From positions 1 to 47,182 of the forward strand of contig JAYMTF010000182.1 of the NCBI GenBank assembly GCA_036897485.1: 47,182 nucleotides of DNA, written 5' to 3'. This DNA comes from Pelargonium nanum. Lineage: Eukaryota > Streptophyta > Magnoliopsida > Geraniales > Geraniaceae. Position numbers and translations under genes: made by a program. Positions 36,178-47,182 of this stretch are shown piece by piece. The notes under the pieces were generated by a model. That model did no database searches and was not told where the DNA came from. It worked only from the letters and a program-made list of their open reading frames with translations. The first letter of the stretch is position 1; each line of letters opens with the position of its first letter.

Positions 36178-36187
36178 CCCACGTGGG
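36178..36187. promoter_or_regulatory. Perfect G-box palindrome CCCACGTGGG
   Basis: CCCACGTGGG contains the CACGTG core bound by plant bZIP and bHLH factors. It is about 650 bases upstream of the CRWN1 start codon, so a promoter role is plausible but unproven. Confidence 0.45.
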
Positions 36188-36783
36188 ACCAACCAACAAA
36201 CTATGTCTTAACAGCTCTTCGACACCGTGGCATTTCCATACCCGGAATATTCCAACAAACCCGAAATTCCCAAAATGCCACCCACAGTCAAGGGCATTTT
36301 CGTCATAGAAGACACCAGAAGCGTCCACGTACCTTCCATGCCCTCTTCCGGGCCCGCATGAGCACATGAAAGGAAAGGGCAAAAGGGTAATTTCGCAATG
36401 GAAATTCTTATCGAACCAGTAAATAAAGTATTATTTATTTATTTTATTTTAAAAAAAGGAAAGAAGGTAGCGAGCGATCCGCGCAAAAGCACAGAGGTGG
36501 TGGCTGTCATAAAATACAATACAGATCAGTTGCTGAGAGAGAGAAAAAAAGTGGACGTTACCGGATTTCAAATCCACATTTCGCCGGAATTTAGGAACTC
36601 CAGTTCACGTCCGCTACTCTCTTCCCGATTTTTATTTTATCTTCTTTGAGCGAATTTAGGAATTTGGACTTCAATTTAGCGGCTAGGGTTTTCAATTTCC
36701 TCTTCTTCTTCGTCCAAGTAGCTGTTGCTGGTTTTTGATTTTGAATTTGAATTCCCCCGGAGAATTTCAATTCCGGGGGGTTT

Positions 36784-36798
36784 ATGAGGTTGAATTAG
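36784..36798 (+). promoter_or_regulatory. Minimal upstream ORF in the presumed CRWN1 leader
   Basis: ATG AGG TTG AAT TAG encodes four residues and stops 37 bases before the main start codon at 36836. If transcription starts upstream of 36784, as the leader-like sequence suggests, the short frame could lower translation of the main ORF or require reinitiation. The transcription start is not visible from sequence. Confidence 0.45.
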
Positions 36799-36835
36799 CT
36801 TCTCTGATTTCTGGTTTCGACGAGGAGGTCTCTTG

Positions 36836-39800
36836 ATGTTTACGCCGCAGAAGAAGGTGTGGTCCGGGTGGTCGCTCACGCCCAGGAGCGACGCGCAGAA
36901 GAGCGGACCCGGGTCGGGTCAGAATGGTTCGGCCCCGGGAGATGGGAAGGGGAAGAGTGGGTCACTGGTTTTGGACAGGGAAGAGATGGCCGAGAAGATC
37001 TCCAAGCTTGAAAACGAGGTTGGTGGGTTAAATTTAGAGAACTATCTGGTGTTTTTGGTCATTTTGCTATTGCATGTGTGATTTTTGGATTGTTTTAATG
37101 TCTTGGTGGGTTTTTGGTGTTTTAATTGCTTGCTTGGTTTTGGGATCAAGAAAAGGCTTTGGCTTTGTTTTTTTTTTTTTTTAAAAAGAAAAATTGCTTG
37201 TACTTTTTTTTAACGGTTTGTAGCTTTTGGAAGACTGAATTTTCATTGAATGTAACATAGAAGGACAGAAATTTTACAGTCTGGATGCTGAGACCAACAC
37301 GATCTTGAATGTTTGCTCATGCTGTATTCTTTATGAGCTGTGGGTGCATGGTGAAATAAATTTTTAATTTTTGTTAGGCTGGAAATTAGAGTCTGTCAGT
37401 CTTTGGGGTCTTTGGGTAGAGTAAATAGCAGGTTTCTGATGTTTCAGTGGAATATAAGCTTCTTTTGTCCTTTTGTTGGATGTTAGTTAGCAGTTAGCTA
37501 GAACCTTGTTTATGATTGACCCAGATATCACTGTTGAGAACCAGTTGACCCTTTGACTAGAAACTTGCATTGAAGGTAACTCCAATTGAACCTACTACAG
37601 ATGGGGGGATTTGAGTGCTAGGGTTTTTGATCTGATACATTGATGGTCTGTAAGAACTAATGAATGAGGAGTATTGACTTCTGGCACAATATTAATACTA
37701 CAGGATGTGAAAGATGGTGATACATTTTGTGGATGATTTTTAGTTATTTGGATGGAAAGAGAACCGCCCATGTATATGAAATCATGTTATTGCATTTACA
37801 TGTTAACTCCTAAGTGGGAATCTATTTGAGTCATAGAAGTGTTCAGGCGTGGTATCATGGTTAGAGTCAATTTGTTTAGTAAACTGTGTAGCCCTATGGG
37901 TTGGATGCGTGAGAGTGATCCATATTCTAGATAAGTTGGAATTAGAATGCTATCATTAGTTTTTTTTTTTCATTGGTATAATAGGGTTTATTTATAACTT
38001 TGCATTCTATTTGTTTTAGTTCAGTTGCATTTATGTCATGCTCTTGCATGCACTAACCATGCTCTATTATCTCATTCTTTGAGTCTACTATTTTCCATCG
38101 ATTATATAGTACTATAGTGGCACAACCTTATGTTTTCATATTCCATCATTCTCTGAAATGTGTGATGGCTATGTTTTGGTTAAGGTTTGTATAGTTATCA
38201 ATGCTTGTTGGCCCTAGGTTTACTAAGATTTCATAATTGCCACCCAACCCTAAGAGAATGAATTTATAGAAAATAATGGCCTTTGAAAATGTATGAATTA
38301 AGTGAAGTCCGAGTGAATTGTTGCTGCATTGCAATCTGTTGGCATGTTATCTATCTGCTTCATGTATTTGGCATTTTTTATATTGTTTTTGGGACATGTT
38401 AGTTTTACATCATTCAACTCTTCATTTCTTTATCACAATTTTGTTTATTATCACCTTATTGAGACGTGGCTTCTAGTGACAAGTGTATTGTTTCCTTCTT
38501 GTTTGGCTTACTGAATTTATGAGCAGCTTTTTGAATACCAATACAATATGGGGCTTCTCCTAATTGAGAAAAAAGAATGGACTGGTAAGTATGAAGAACT
38601 CAGGCAATCATTAGCAGAAGTGAAGGATGCCTACAAACAAGAACAAGCAGCACATTTAATTGCTAAATCCGATTTTGAGCAGAGAGAGGACAATTTAAGG
38701 AAGGCTTTGGGTGTCGAGAAGCAGTGCGTGCTTGACGTAAGTTTTATTTCTCTATATAACTAGTCCTCTGCTTATTGATTCTTCATCAACTATTATAAAT
38801 ATGAGATTTAGTTAGCTTTCCATGAAGGGTCATTCCTTTGGTTAATGCAGCTCATGAGATCAGCATAATTTTGTAAAAGTAGACTGGTAAATAGTTTATC
38901 AGTTGCTGTTGCGTTACATGTCTTAAGCTATCACTATTAGTATTAGTTTGACATAATTCTGAGATAGATTATACACCAATTATTAGGGGGAAACCTTGTC
39001 TAGGATGAGTTGTGTCAGTTTTCTGAAACTCCATATGATTTATTTGGCTTTGCATTCTGTATACCGGTATGGAGTATGGACATGATTGTTGACATGAAGA
39101 AATAATTTAGTGATAAGTTATTGATTTTTTAAACTTGTATGATCATACTATCCTCTAACTCGACTGGGAAAATTTGTTTTAAGAAAAAAAAAATGATAAT
39201 TAAATTTGACTAGATATATTCACACTACATGAAAGTTAGGAGCATGGACTTGGCCTGATAGGCCTGCTTCGTAAGGCCGATGCCTCTCATTGTTGGTTGG
39301 CATAGTCTACGAGCTTGTGGATTTTGTATTGTTTGTTATTCTTTGAATCCAAAATTAGTAATTAGAAAGAACATGTGGTTGATGCTCACTAGTTACTGTG
39401 GAATGTTTGTCACTGCAGCTAGAAAAGGCTTTGCGTGAGATGCGTTCAGAAAATGCAGATATTAAGTTCACAGCTGATTCTAAGTTGGCCGAAGCAAATG
39501 CTTTGGTCGCTAGTATTGAAGATAAATCACTGGAGGTAGAGGCAAAGATGCGTGCTGCTGATGCCAAACTTGCTGAGGTAAGCAGAAAGAGTTCAGAGAT
39601 CGAGAGAAAATTTCAGGAGCTGGAATTTCGGGAAAGGGCACTACAAAGGGAACGATTATCCTTCAATGCTGAGTATGTTCTCTCTTCTCAGCTTTTATCA
39701 TTTTTCTCCTTGGATTCTGTTTGCTCTAAAGTACTTCCAACATTGTGAGTTTGCCTTTTACTAACTATTTGGATTTATTTCTCAGGCGAGAAGCGCATGA

Positions 39801-42800
39801 GACTAATTTGTCTGAGCAACGGGAAGACTTGCGAGGATGGGAAAGAAAATTACAAGTGGGAGAAGAGCGGCTGAGTGAGGGTCGAAGAATTCTCAACCAA
39901 AGAGAGGAAAGGGCAAATGAGAATGACAGGATCTTTAAACAGAAAGAGAAGGACCTTGAAGAGGCTCAAAAGAAGATTGACATGGCAAATTTAGCTTTGA
40001 AAAGCAAAGAAGAAGATATAAGTAGCAGACTAGCAAATCTAACTCTAAAAGAGAAGGCAAGTTTTTCTGCATGCTGAGCCGTTATTTGTTGTATAAATGC
40101 TTTATTTCTTACTTGAACCTTACCGATATCCTCTGGATGCAGCAAATTGATGATATGAGAAAGAGCTTAGAGGTGAAGGAGAAGGAATTACTTGAATTAG
40201 AAGAAAAACTTGATGCTAGAGAAAGGGTGAGTCCTTACTCATATGTGGGAAGATATTTTGAGAACTCGGAGAATCTTTTATTTTATTTGAAATGGTTTTC
40301 CGAGCCACATCTATTTCGATACTTTTTCAATCTTCTTGTGCAAATTTCAGTGCCTTGTGTTAGTGCTCTGTGTATGTCTCTGACTTTCTACTGACAGGAG
40401 AACCAAGGACACCACCTGCTTAGGATTAGGCTGTTCTTTTTGCCCCGCTCTCCTGTTTTTCTTATATTTTAAAATTTTTGATATAGATATGCTGCTTTAT
40501 ATGTGTGTAAATTTTCTTCCAATTTATCTCCTACATCCATCACAACTCTTCTCCATTTTATTATCTTCTCCTGATATTTTGAAGCTTTTTGTTCCACTTT
40601 TCAATTAGGGTGAAAACATGCTTGTTTTTTTGTACTCACATATGATCTACTAAATTTTGGTGTGAGTAAAAGATATGGCATGGCACTATGTATCTTATCC
40701 ACCATCGAAATAACAATATTTTGACATTTTCTTGGATATTTACAGGTTGAGATTCAGAAGCTTATTGATGAACATAATGCTGTTTTGGATGCTAAGAAGC
40801 ATGAGTTTGAGTTGGAAATTGATCAAAAGAGAAAATCTCTGGATGCAGAATTGAGAAGTAAGGCTGTTGAAGTGGAGAAACGGGAAGCTGAAATCAAACA
40901 CATGGAGGAGAAAATTTCTAAGAGAGAGCAGGCTGTGGAAAAGAAAACAGAGAAGTTGAAGGAGAAAGAGAAGGACCTTGAATTGAAACAGAAAGCCATT
41001 AAGGAAAGGGAGAAGTCCATAAAAGCTGAGGAGAAGCTGTTGGAAACTGAGAAGAAGCAAAACCTTGATGATAAAGAGTCCTTACTTAGTCTTAAGGCCG
41101 AAGTTGAGAAGATTAGGGCTGACAATGAAGAACAGTTATTAAAGATACATGTAGAAAGGGATCAGCTCATAATTAGTGAAGAAGAGAGGTCGGAATTTCT
41201 CCGCCTACAGTCTGAACTAAAACAGGAAATAGATCAATGCAGGCTTCAAAAAGAGCTGCTTCTAAATGAAGTTGAAGATTTGAAGCAGCAGAGAGAGATT
41301 TTTGAGAGAGAATGGGAGAGTCTGGATGAGAAAAGAGCTCAGTTGGAGAAAGAGTTGAAAGAAGTTAATGAACAAAAGGAAAGCCTAGAAAAGGAGAAAC
41401 ACTCTGAAGAAGAAAGACTGAAAAAAGAGAAGCTGGAGGCAGAGGAGTACATAAGGAGGGAGATGGAAGCTCTTGACTTGGCTAAGGAGTCATTTGCAGC
41501 CAGCATGAAGCATGAGCAGTCAGTCATATCGGAGAAGGCTCAAAATGAAAGAAGTAGAATGCTTCATGATCTTGAGTTACAGAAAAGAGAGCTTGAGACT
41601 GCTATGCAAAGGATGTTGGAAGAGAAGGAGAATGACTTGCGAGACAGGGAGAAATTATTTGAGGAAGAAAGGGAGAGGGAACTAAACAATATTAATTACC
41701 TGAGGGATGTTGCTAGAAGAGAAATGGAAGACATGAAGGTGGAAAGACATAAAATTGAAAAAGAAAGACAAGAAGTTGATGAAAGTAAGAAGCATCTTGA
41801 AGGGCAACAAGTTGAAATGAGAAAAGACATTGATGATCTTTTTATCCTTAGCAAGAAATTGAAGAACCAGCGGGAGCAGTTTGTTCAGGAGAGAGATCGT
41901 TTCATCTCATTTGTTGAGAAACACAAGAGTTGCAGCACTTGCGGAGAAATAACATGTGAGTTTGTGCTTTCTGATCTACAGGCTTTGCCTGAGATTGAGA
42001 ATCCAGAGGTGCGATCTTTTCCAAGACTCATTGATGAATATCAGAAGGGAGATGTCCACGGAGATCTGGCTGCTTCTGCGAGGAAAAACAGTGAGATTTC
42101 TCCATTTGGATCAGGGTCTCCTGTTCCTGGTGGAACTATTTCGTGGCTACGGAAGTGCACCTCAAAGATATTCAAATTGTCCCCAAGTAAAAGAGATGAG
42201 GGAACTTCATATGAAGACCAAGCTCGAATTGATGATCTAGCAAAAAGATTAAGTAGCCCCGAAGATGAGCGGGAACTTATTGGAATTGCAAGTGATTCTT
42301 TCGATGTTCAGAGATCGCAATCTGGTAACAGCATCAGAGAGGTTGAAGTTGGTCATGTTCCATCAGTCGATGATTCGAACATCAATGGTGCAGCTGAAGA
42401 TCCACAGGATTCTCTTCCTTCTCGTGCTCGAGCTAACAGGCGGAAGCCTGGCAAGAGAGGCCGAGCCAGAGTTAATAGAACGCGTTCTGTGAAGGCAGTT
42501 GTTGAAGATGCCAAGGCTATACTTGGGGATTCCATGAATCATATTGACAGTGAGCATCTGAATGGGAATGCAGAGGATTCTCTACATACAAATCGTGAAA
42601 GCCAGGAAGAATCTAGTCTTGTTGGTAAAGGAGCATCTAGAAATGTACGGAAACGAAACCGTTTTCACACATCCCAAACTACTGCGAGTGAGCCTAATTG
42701 TGACGACAGTGAACAGTCTGACATGACAGGCCAGCACAGGAAGAGGCGACAAAAAGTTGCTCCACCTGTGCAAACTACAGGAGAAACCAGATATAATCTT

Positions 42801-43940
42801 CGACGGCCAAAAGGGTGAGTTATCCTTTTTGTTCATTATGAAATGTATGGTTGGAGTTGACCAAGTGATTTCCCAAAGCGTGAATTCTGTATGTTGGATG
42901 AACTCTGAATTGTTTTCTGAAAGCCAACTTCTGTAGACGTTATTGGCTTGCTACTATCCAATCTCTGTTACTCTGATTTATGTGATTTTTCTCAGATATT
43001 GTTAAGCCCCGACATCTGACTTTGTGTTGAATGTGATTATCAGTCGAGCTGCAGTTGTAGCTTTACCAGCATCCTCTGACCAGAACAAGGTAAAGCAAAA
43101 GGAGTTGGGTGGCGTTAGAGGTATAGAGGAAGAGATATCCTACTCCGAAGCTGATCCTGCTCCTTCAGTTGGAGCTGCAGATGAGAACGACAAAAGCACA
43201 AACTTTGTTCAGGTAAGGATGCGAAAAAAGCAGTATGATTTTAATTTTTAGGTTTTGATGGAGGTATTCTGCGTGAAGGTGTTTAGCTATTTATATCCCT
43301 ATAATTGTGTAAATATCTGTGGAAACGTTTGCTTAAAAAATCATCTGTTCCTTGGCTATATTTGACGTCTTTCTAAATATCACGGTGGTTTAATGTTGTC
43401 TGGATACCTTTTCTAGTTTCTTGAGAAGTGGGATCTTCCTTTTTAATTTGTTTGGGATTGAAAAATATATTTTTGAAACCATATCACCTGTTGTATTTCA
43501 TAATTTCATAATTTTCTCATGCACCAGAGATTGCAAGAACACAAGGAACCTTTTTAAAAGTTTTTCGACTATTCTGTTTATATCACCTGTTATTATTTGG
43601 TTTGGTTATCACCTAGAGAATAACTATGAAATTACACACCTCAATGTAAGTAACTGTTGGATCTTGTCACATGGGACTTCTGAACTTGTGTGACTGACAG
43701 GATGGAACAGCACTAGGCACTCAAGATGGCGAGGCTGATTCGACAAAAAAATTGGTTGAGAATAGGGTATTGAGTGAAGAGGTTAATGGAACACCTCAAA
43801 GGGCTGGGGAGCATGAGTATAGGAGCGAAGAATCCCATGGGGAAGATGGAGAGGACGAGGAAGATGACGATGATGAAGAGGTTGAACATCCTGGTGAAGC
43901 CTCAATACCAAAGAAGGTGTGGCGTTTCCTAACAAGTTGA
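36836..43940 (+). CDS. CRWN1: CROWDED NUCLEI 1-like (NMCP1/LINC1) nuclear lamina-like coiled-coil protein
   Basis: CRWN proteins form the plant lamina-like layer under the inner nuclear membrane and set nuclear size, shape and heterochromatin organisation. Exons are 36836-37018, 38527-38736, 39419-39672, 39786-40056, 40143-40226, 40746-42814, 43044-43212 and 43701-43940, joining to 3480 nt and 1159 aa. Residues about 48-720 are almost continuous coiled coil, rich in Glu/Lys/Arg/Leu heptads, beginning with the conserved [17 protein letters not shown]. Family signatures follow: [29 protein letters not shown] (about residue 800), the basic stretch [18 protein letters not shown] (about 900), RKRRQK (about 1000), an acidic run [10 protein letters not shown] and a C terminus KKVWRFLTS. 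Length and motif order match CRWN1-type members. Intron 4 uses a GC donor. Confidence 0.96.
40057..40142 (+). other. GC-AG intron (intron 4 of CRWN1)
   Basis: Exon 4 ends GAGAAG and is followed by GCAAGT, the strong consensus of the rare GC donor class. The acceptor is GGATGCAG before CAAATTGATG. This join keeps the frame (TLKEK|QIDDMRK) and matches the family alignment. Using the nearby GT at 40061 instead would leave an extra base and hit a stop just after the junction. The intron is 86 bp. Confidence 0.85.
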
Positions 43941-45052
43941 TGATGCTTGCGCAAACCGTGCTCTTCCAGATTGGCGGCTTTTGAGTACTGTGGGATTTTT
44001 TTAGATTGGGATTTTGGCTATCTGATGTGCAGTAGTGTTTGAATGTAGTTAAAACTTAATACTATAACTCTGGTGGGTAAACTGGGATTTAATTGCATTG
44101 TCCTTGTCCCTCACTTCCCTGGTTTGTTTATGGGACTGTGACTGACTGGGTGGGTGGTCTTTAAAATTATTTGTGACAACAATTGTATTTGTAGCAGTGG
44201 ATTTAGTGTATCAGTGGCCAGTGCATATCTAACATTGGGGTTGAAGTAATGTTTTTTTACACATTGTTTAGTTAAATTTGCTTGATTAATGTAGCACTAT
44301 TTTTAAATCAAAACAAGATTTTTGCCACAACAACATGATCTTAGGGTTGGTTGGTCACAATGGAAATCCCAATACACAACTTACAACAATGTCATAGGTT
44401 AGCTGTTATTTTTTCATATTAGCCCACAATCAAATGTGTACAAATACTGATTATTGTCATAAGTTTTTGATTAGCAAAGGGTGCCTTTATTAAAAGCCTA
44501 TGAAGGCAAATAAAGTACAAAGACAACGAAAAAGAGATAACAAAACTATCACAACCTGGAGAACGGGCTTGAGCTCCAACACTCGTATGAAAAAAGATAC
44601 ATCACACCCAAACTAAAATGATACATTATCGTAGGTTAGCTTTTATTTTTTTATATAAGCCACAATCAAATATGTACAAATACTGATTCAAACTCTAGAC
44701 CTCACATCGGAATCTGAAGTCATTAAGGCTTTGGCAAGAAATAAGTCCATTCCAAAAGGAACTTGTCAATATTTTCATCAAATAGCAAACTCAAGCAGAA
44801 AAATAAGAAAGATTTTCAAGAGAACTTTGCAGCCTTCTATGACAAAAGAAGTATAGTGATAACCATACTTCAAAATATCACAAGTGACAAAATTAGGATC
44901 TAAACTGATCATCTTTTGTGTGTGTATATATATGTGTATTATTATACCCTAACATTATCAGCATCTGTGATCTAAACTAGGCAAAACTTCGATCCGATAC
45001 TAAAACTAACACAGCTGGTTGTAGCTGCTGTTTTATATGTACATTTGAGATA
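43941..45052. other. Spacer between convergent CRWN1 and HAC genes, with a dispersed direct repeat
   Basis: The two 3' untranslated regions meet here. The region holds a direct repeat of about 60 bases (44392-44452 and 44630-44688), reported separately. A small TGCCTTT...AAGGCA inverted repeat lies near 44481-44506. No gene is visible. Confidence 0.6.
44392..44688 (+). repeat. Direct repeat of about 60 bp, copies 238 bp apart
   Basis: Copy 1 (44392-44452) and copy 2 (44630-44688) share GTAGGTTAGC-type starts, T-rich middles and the block CACAATCAAATNTGTACAAA followed by TACTGATT. They differ by a few substitutions and small gaps. They may be the edges of an inserted element, since the material between them has its own distinct character, but target duplications were not found. 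Confidence 0.65.
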
Positions 45053-46929
45053 TCAGCAACCTCTGTCCGCTTCTTGCCTGACTGCTTCAGTAACTGCGGC
45101 CCTTCGTCGGGTATCAGATTGCAATGTCAACCACTCTGCATGCTTCTTCAAATCCCTGCATATTGGAGAACATTATTACAATTAATTAGTTAAACTTGAG
45201 CATAAAACAGAACTAAATGAGATAGTGCTCTCCAAAAATAGCAACGCACTTGCAACGTGGTACGAGGCAATCTGGATCTCTGCAATTTCTCGAGTGCGTA
45301 TTCAGCCCCAACCAGACCTTTTTGCAAGATTCGCAACCCCCGGCAGAACGAAGAGAGCATCGACTTGCATGAGCAAACAGCTTTTTTATTTTAGCACAGT
45401 TTGGGTAAGAGCAGGGGTTACTTTTGTTTTGATGACATTGAGATGCATGCTGTATAAGATCCACAAGCTCCCTAGACTGTGCCACAAAATTAAATTGTTT
45501 AAAACTTATAATGACGGACGATATAAACAAGATGTTATATGAACTAAGATTGTGTCACTTGTAGGAGCAGCTTGCATTCTATATCCAACAAAAGCTCGCA
45601 TGTGAGTAAATAATTCAACTTATTAAAACCTTAAAGATTTTGAATCTAAACTGTATTAGTTAAATGTAATACTCAAAAAGTTGTAATACATGTAAAATAA
45701 TTTCTTCATACCGATGATGCTTTTTGCCACGCCTCTTTATTTTCTGTCCAGCAAGTAGGTTTTGAAGAATGCTGGACCAATTCATGAACATGACAAGACC
45801 CACCTAGTTCCTGGTGGCATGTGGCACAAACACAAATATTTGGGCACATCTCACATATCCAACTCTGGTCCACCAAAGTATCCTTGTGGCACATACTGCA
45901 GTTCGATACAATCATTAGCACAGTTGGATCACGAAGTTCATGCAAAATCATCATCGAGGAGTGCTTGGCCCTGCGAACTGTATCAAACTGATAATGGTTT
46001 CTCTGACAGAAGCTTAAGAAACTATGCCTATTCTCAAACAAATTATTAGCTAATGTCAAATCATTATCCTTTGTGTCAGATGGCACATCGTCCACCCTGA
46101 CCTGAAAGTAAAAGAAAATAAATTATTTAAATCGAAGAGATTGTGAACCATATTTATAAACTGAGGAAAGATAAATTTTCAACTATGAATATGAAGTCAT
46201 TGATGTTTAAATTTTAAGTTTGGGATTCACCTGATGTAGTAAATGCTCTTCCTTGTTGTTTACAGAGTGCGTGTCCTTCCCACTAGAATCATGGCACCTG
46301 CAATATATTAAACAAAAGGGACAAACAATATTAGACAATTGTGTACTACTTTATATTAAAACATATAAAAATCCCGTTCTTATTTATAATTTTAAGTTTG
46401 GCATTGATAATGTCAGAATGCTTTTCTTCTTATCCCAGCACTTGAAATGGCTAAATCAAATCCTATGAACCTCCATTCTAGTCGATCATTCCACGCAACA
46501 TATTGGCCACAGTTTGACATTGTTACAATCTCGTACAAACTTTTATTCTAATCATATGATGAAAGTTAGTAGACTCATATCATACTTCAGCCTCATTCAT
46601 ATTTTCATATGAATCTAAAATATAAGAATCTACAAAATATAATGACAAAGAATAAATTGCAGTTGAATTGCACCTAAATTAGAAAGATTCCCAAGTACAA
46701 CATAACTATGTATCCACACCAAAAAAATCCATTCCAACAAGGAAAACAAAAGAATTTAAAAGAAAGCATGATAAGGACACAACCATTACCTTTCACAAAG
46801 CTGAAAACTTTTACATTGTTTGCAAAACCAGGGCTGTCCACGTAATATTACTTCATGACATTGCGTGCAAACAAACTGCAAGTGTACCACAATGAAGTCC
46901 TCCTTTGTAGGCAGAATCGAGTTCCCAAG
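45053..46929 (-). CDS. HAC1: HAC1-like CBP/p300-type histone acetyltransferase, 3' end (partial)
   Basis: HAC proteins are nuclear coactivators that acetylate histones. Only the C-terminal exons are present, the catalytic domain being beyond the right edge. Exons on the minus strand are 46929-46790, 46297-46231, 46101-45712, 45476-45250 and 45155-45053 (TGA at 45055-45053). The first exon carries the conserved [13 protein letters not shown] and a ZZ-type zinc finger (CTQC, CKQC, CERCH). The long exon has the conserved [19 protein letters not shown], then a second ZZ finger (CSMC, CEMCP, CATCH, H..H). Exon 45476-45250 holds a TAZ finger ([47 protein letters not shown]). The protein ends with [20 protein letters not shown]. 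Frames join cleanly. Which HAC paralogue this is remains open. Confidence 0.93.
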
Positions 46930-47069
46930 CTAGGAAGGTGAGGGAACAAGAAAAGTAAGAAAAGTTAGTAAAGACTTCAACAACATAAAAAGAAAGGTAA
47001 ATTTCTAAATAAATCAACAATGGATACATTTTTTTTTAATTTATGTTAATTTCTTAATCTTTGGAATAC

Positions 47070-47132
47070 CTGTGTTAAGGAATCAATTGAAAAAGTACCC
47101 AACTTTTGTTGTGATGTCAAACATGTTATTCC
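47070..47132 (-). CDS. Possible further upstream HAC exon (63 nt)
   Basis: On the minus strand a 21-codon frame (starting GITCLTSQQKLG) ends in CAG|GTATTCC, a good donor, in phase 0, which fits the phase of the next exon ([12 protein letters not shown]). The acceptor would be TTTAAG, a weaker AAG type. HAC proteins have a short variable linker at this place, so similarity cannot decide. An alternative is that this is intron sequence and the true exon lies outside the window. Confidence 0.35.
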
Positions 47133-47182
47133 CTTAAACAGAAAACTATAATCCCATGTTTGATTATGCAAATATACAAATA

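Larger units (their letters stand above)
32143..36835. other. 4.7-kb repeat-bearing spacer between DCP5 copy B and CRWN1
   Basis: The left end is the DCP5 copy B leader, with a GAA-rich run on the sense strand (about 32153-32173). Next comes AT-rich sequence, a SINE-like doublet (33217-33540), a tandem repeat of about 75 bp period (33984-34285) and more AT-rich DNA. From about 36000 there is a short inverted repeat, a perfect G-box palindrome and then the CRWN1 promoter and leader. Overlapping frames of 126 codons on both strands at 35989-36382 resemble no family and are probably chance. Confidence 0.6.

Noticed and set aside
36002-36382. 126-codon frames on both strands upstream of CRWN1
   Set aside because: Fully overlapping frames of the same length on opposite strands, no recognisable motif, and promoter-like content.
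40061-40142. GT donor four bases inside the GC-AG intron
   Set aside because: It would shift the frame and place a stop immediately after the junction, contrary to the conserved coiled coil on both sides.
40740-41125. Leucine/phenylalanine- and serine-rich frames antisense to CRWN1 exon 6
   Set aside because: Shadow frames from the Glu/Lys-rich codons of the coiled coil.

Overview
The window is nuclear DNA from a flowering plant, almost certainly a eudicot. The genes are split by AT-rich introns with GT-AG borders, the intergenic DNA holds MITE- and SINE-like repeats, and the proteins are the plant versions of their families (CRWN nuclear lamina-like protein, HAC-type acetyltransferase, DCP5 with an RGG tail). 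The sequence alone does not fix the genus.

Layout from left to right: (1) 1-1801, repeat-bearing DNA and the promoter of a proteasome maturation factor UMP1 gene (+, 1802-4221, 4 exons, 141 aa). (2) An AT-rich spacer, then translation factor eIF2B delta (+, 6333-11871, 7 exons, 660 aa), with two adjacent Stowaway-like MITEs in intron 3. (3) A cytochrome b561 ascorbate-dependent transmembrane oxidoreductase (-, 12697-16481, 4 exons, 232 aa), convergent with eIF2B delta and carrying a GC-rich insertion in intron 2. (4) A spacer with a complete non-autonomous hAT element that has a perfect 8-bp target duplication. (5) Two full DCP5 (LSM14/Scd6 family) genes arranged tail to tail (+, 19006-25399 and -, 26225-32142). 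Both have 8 exons and encode 585 aa, with 825 bp between their stop codons. (6) A 4.7-kb spacer containing a SINE-like doublet and a minisatellite of about 75 bp period. (7) A CROWDED NUCLEI 1-like gene (+, 36836-43940, 8 exons, 1159 aa) with one apparent GC-AG intron. (8) The 3' end of a HAC1-like CBP/p300 acetyltransferase (-, 45053 to beyond the right edge).

The genes are independent housekeeping or regulatory loci, not an operon or a cluster with one pathway. Exon joins were derived by hand from splice consensus, reading phase and known family sequence. Every multi-exon model closes in frame, which supports the coordinates. The feature most worth following is the inverted DCP5 pair: duplicated with its introns, still intact in both copies, and able in principle to give long complementary transcripts from a decapping-pathway gene. 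No undescribed biological system is evident beyond that arrangement and several repeat structures.
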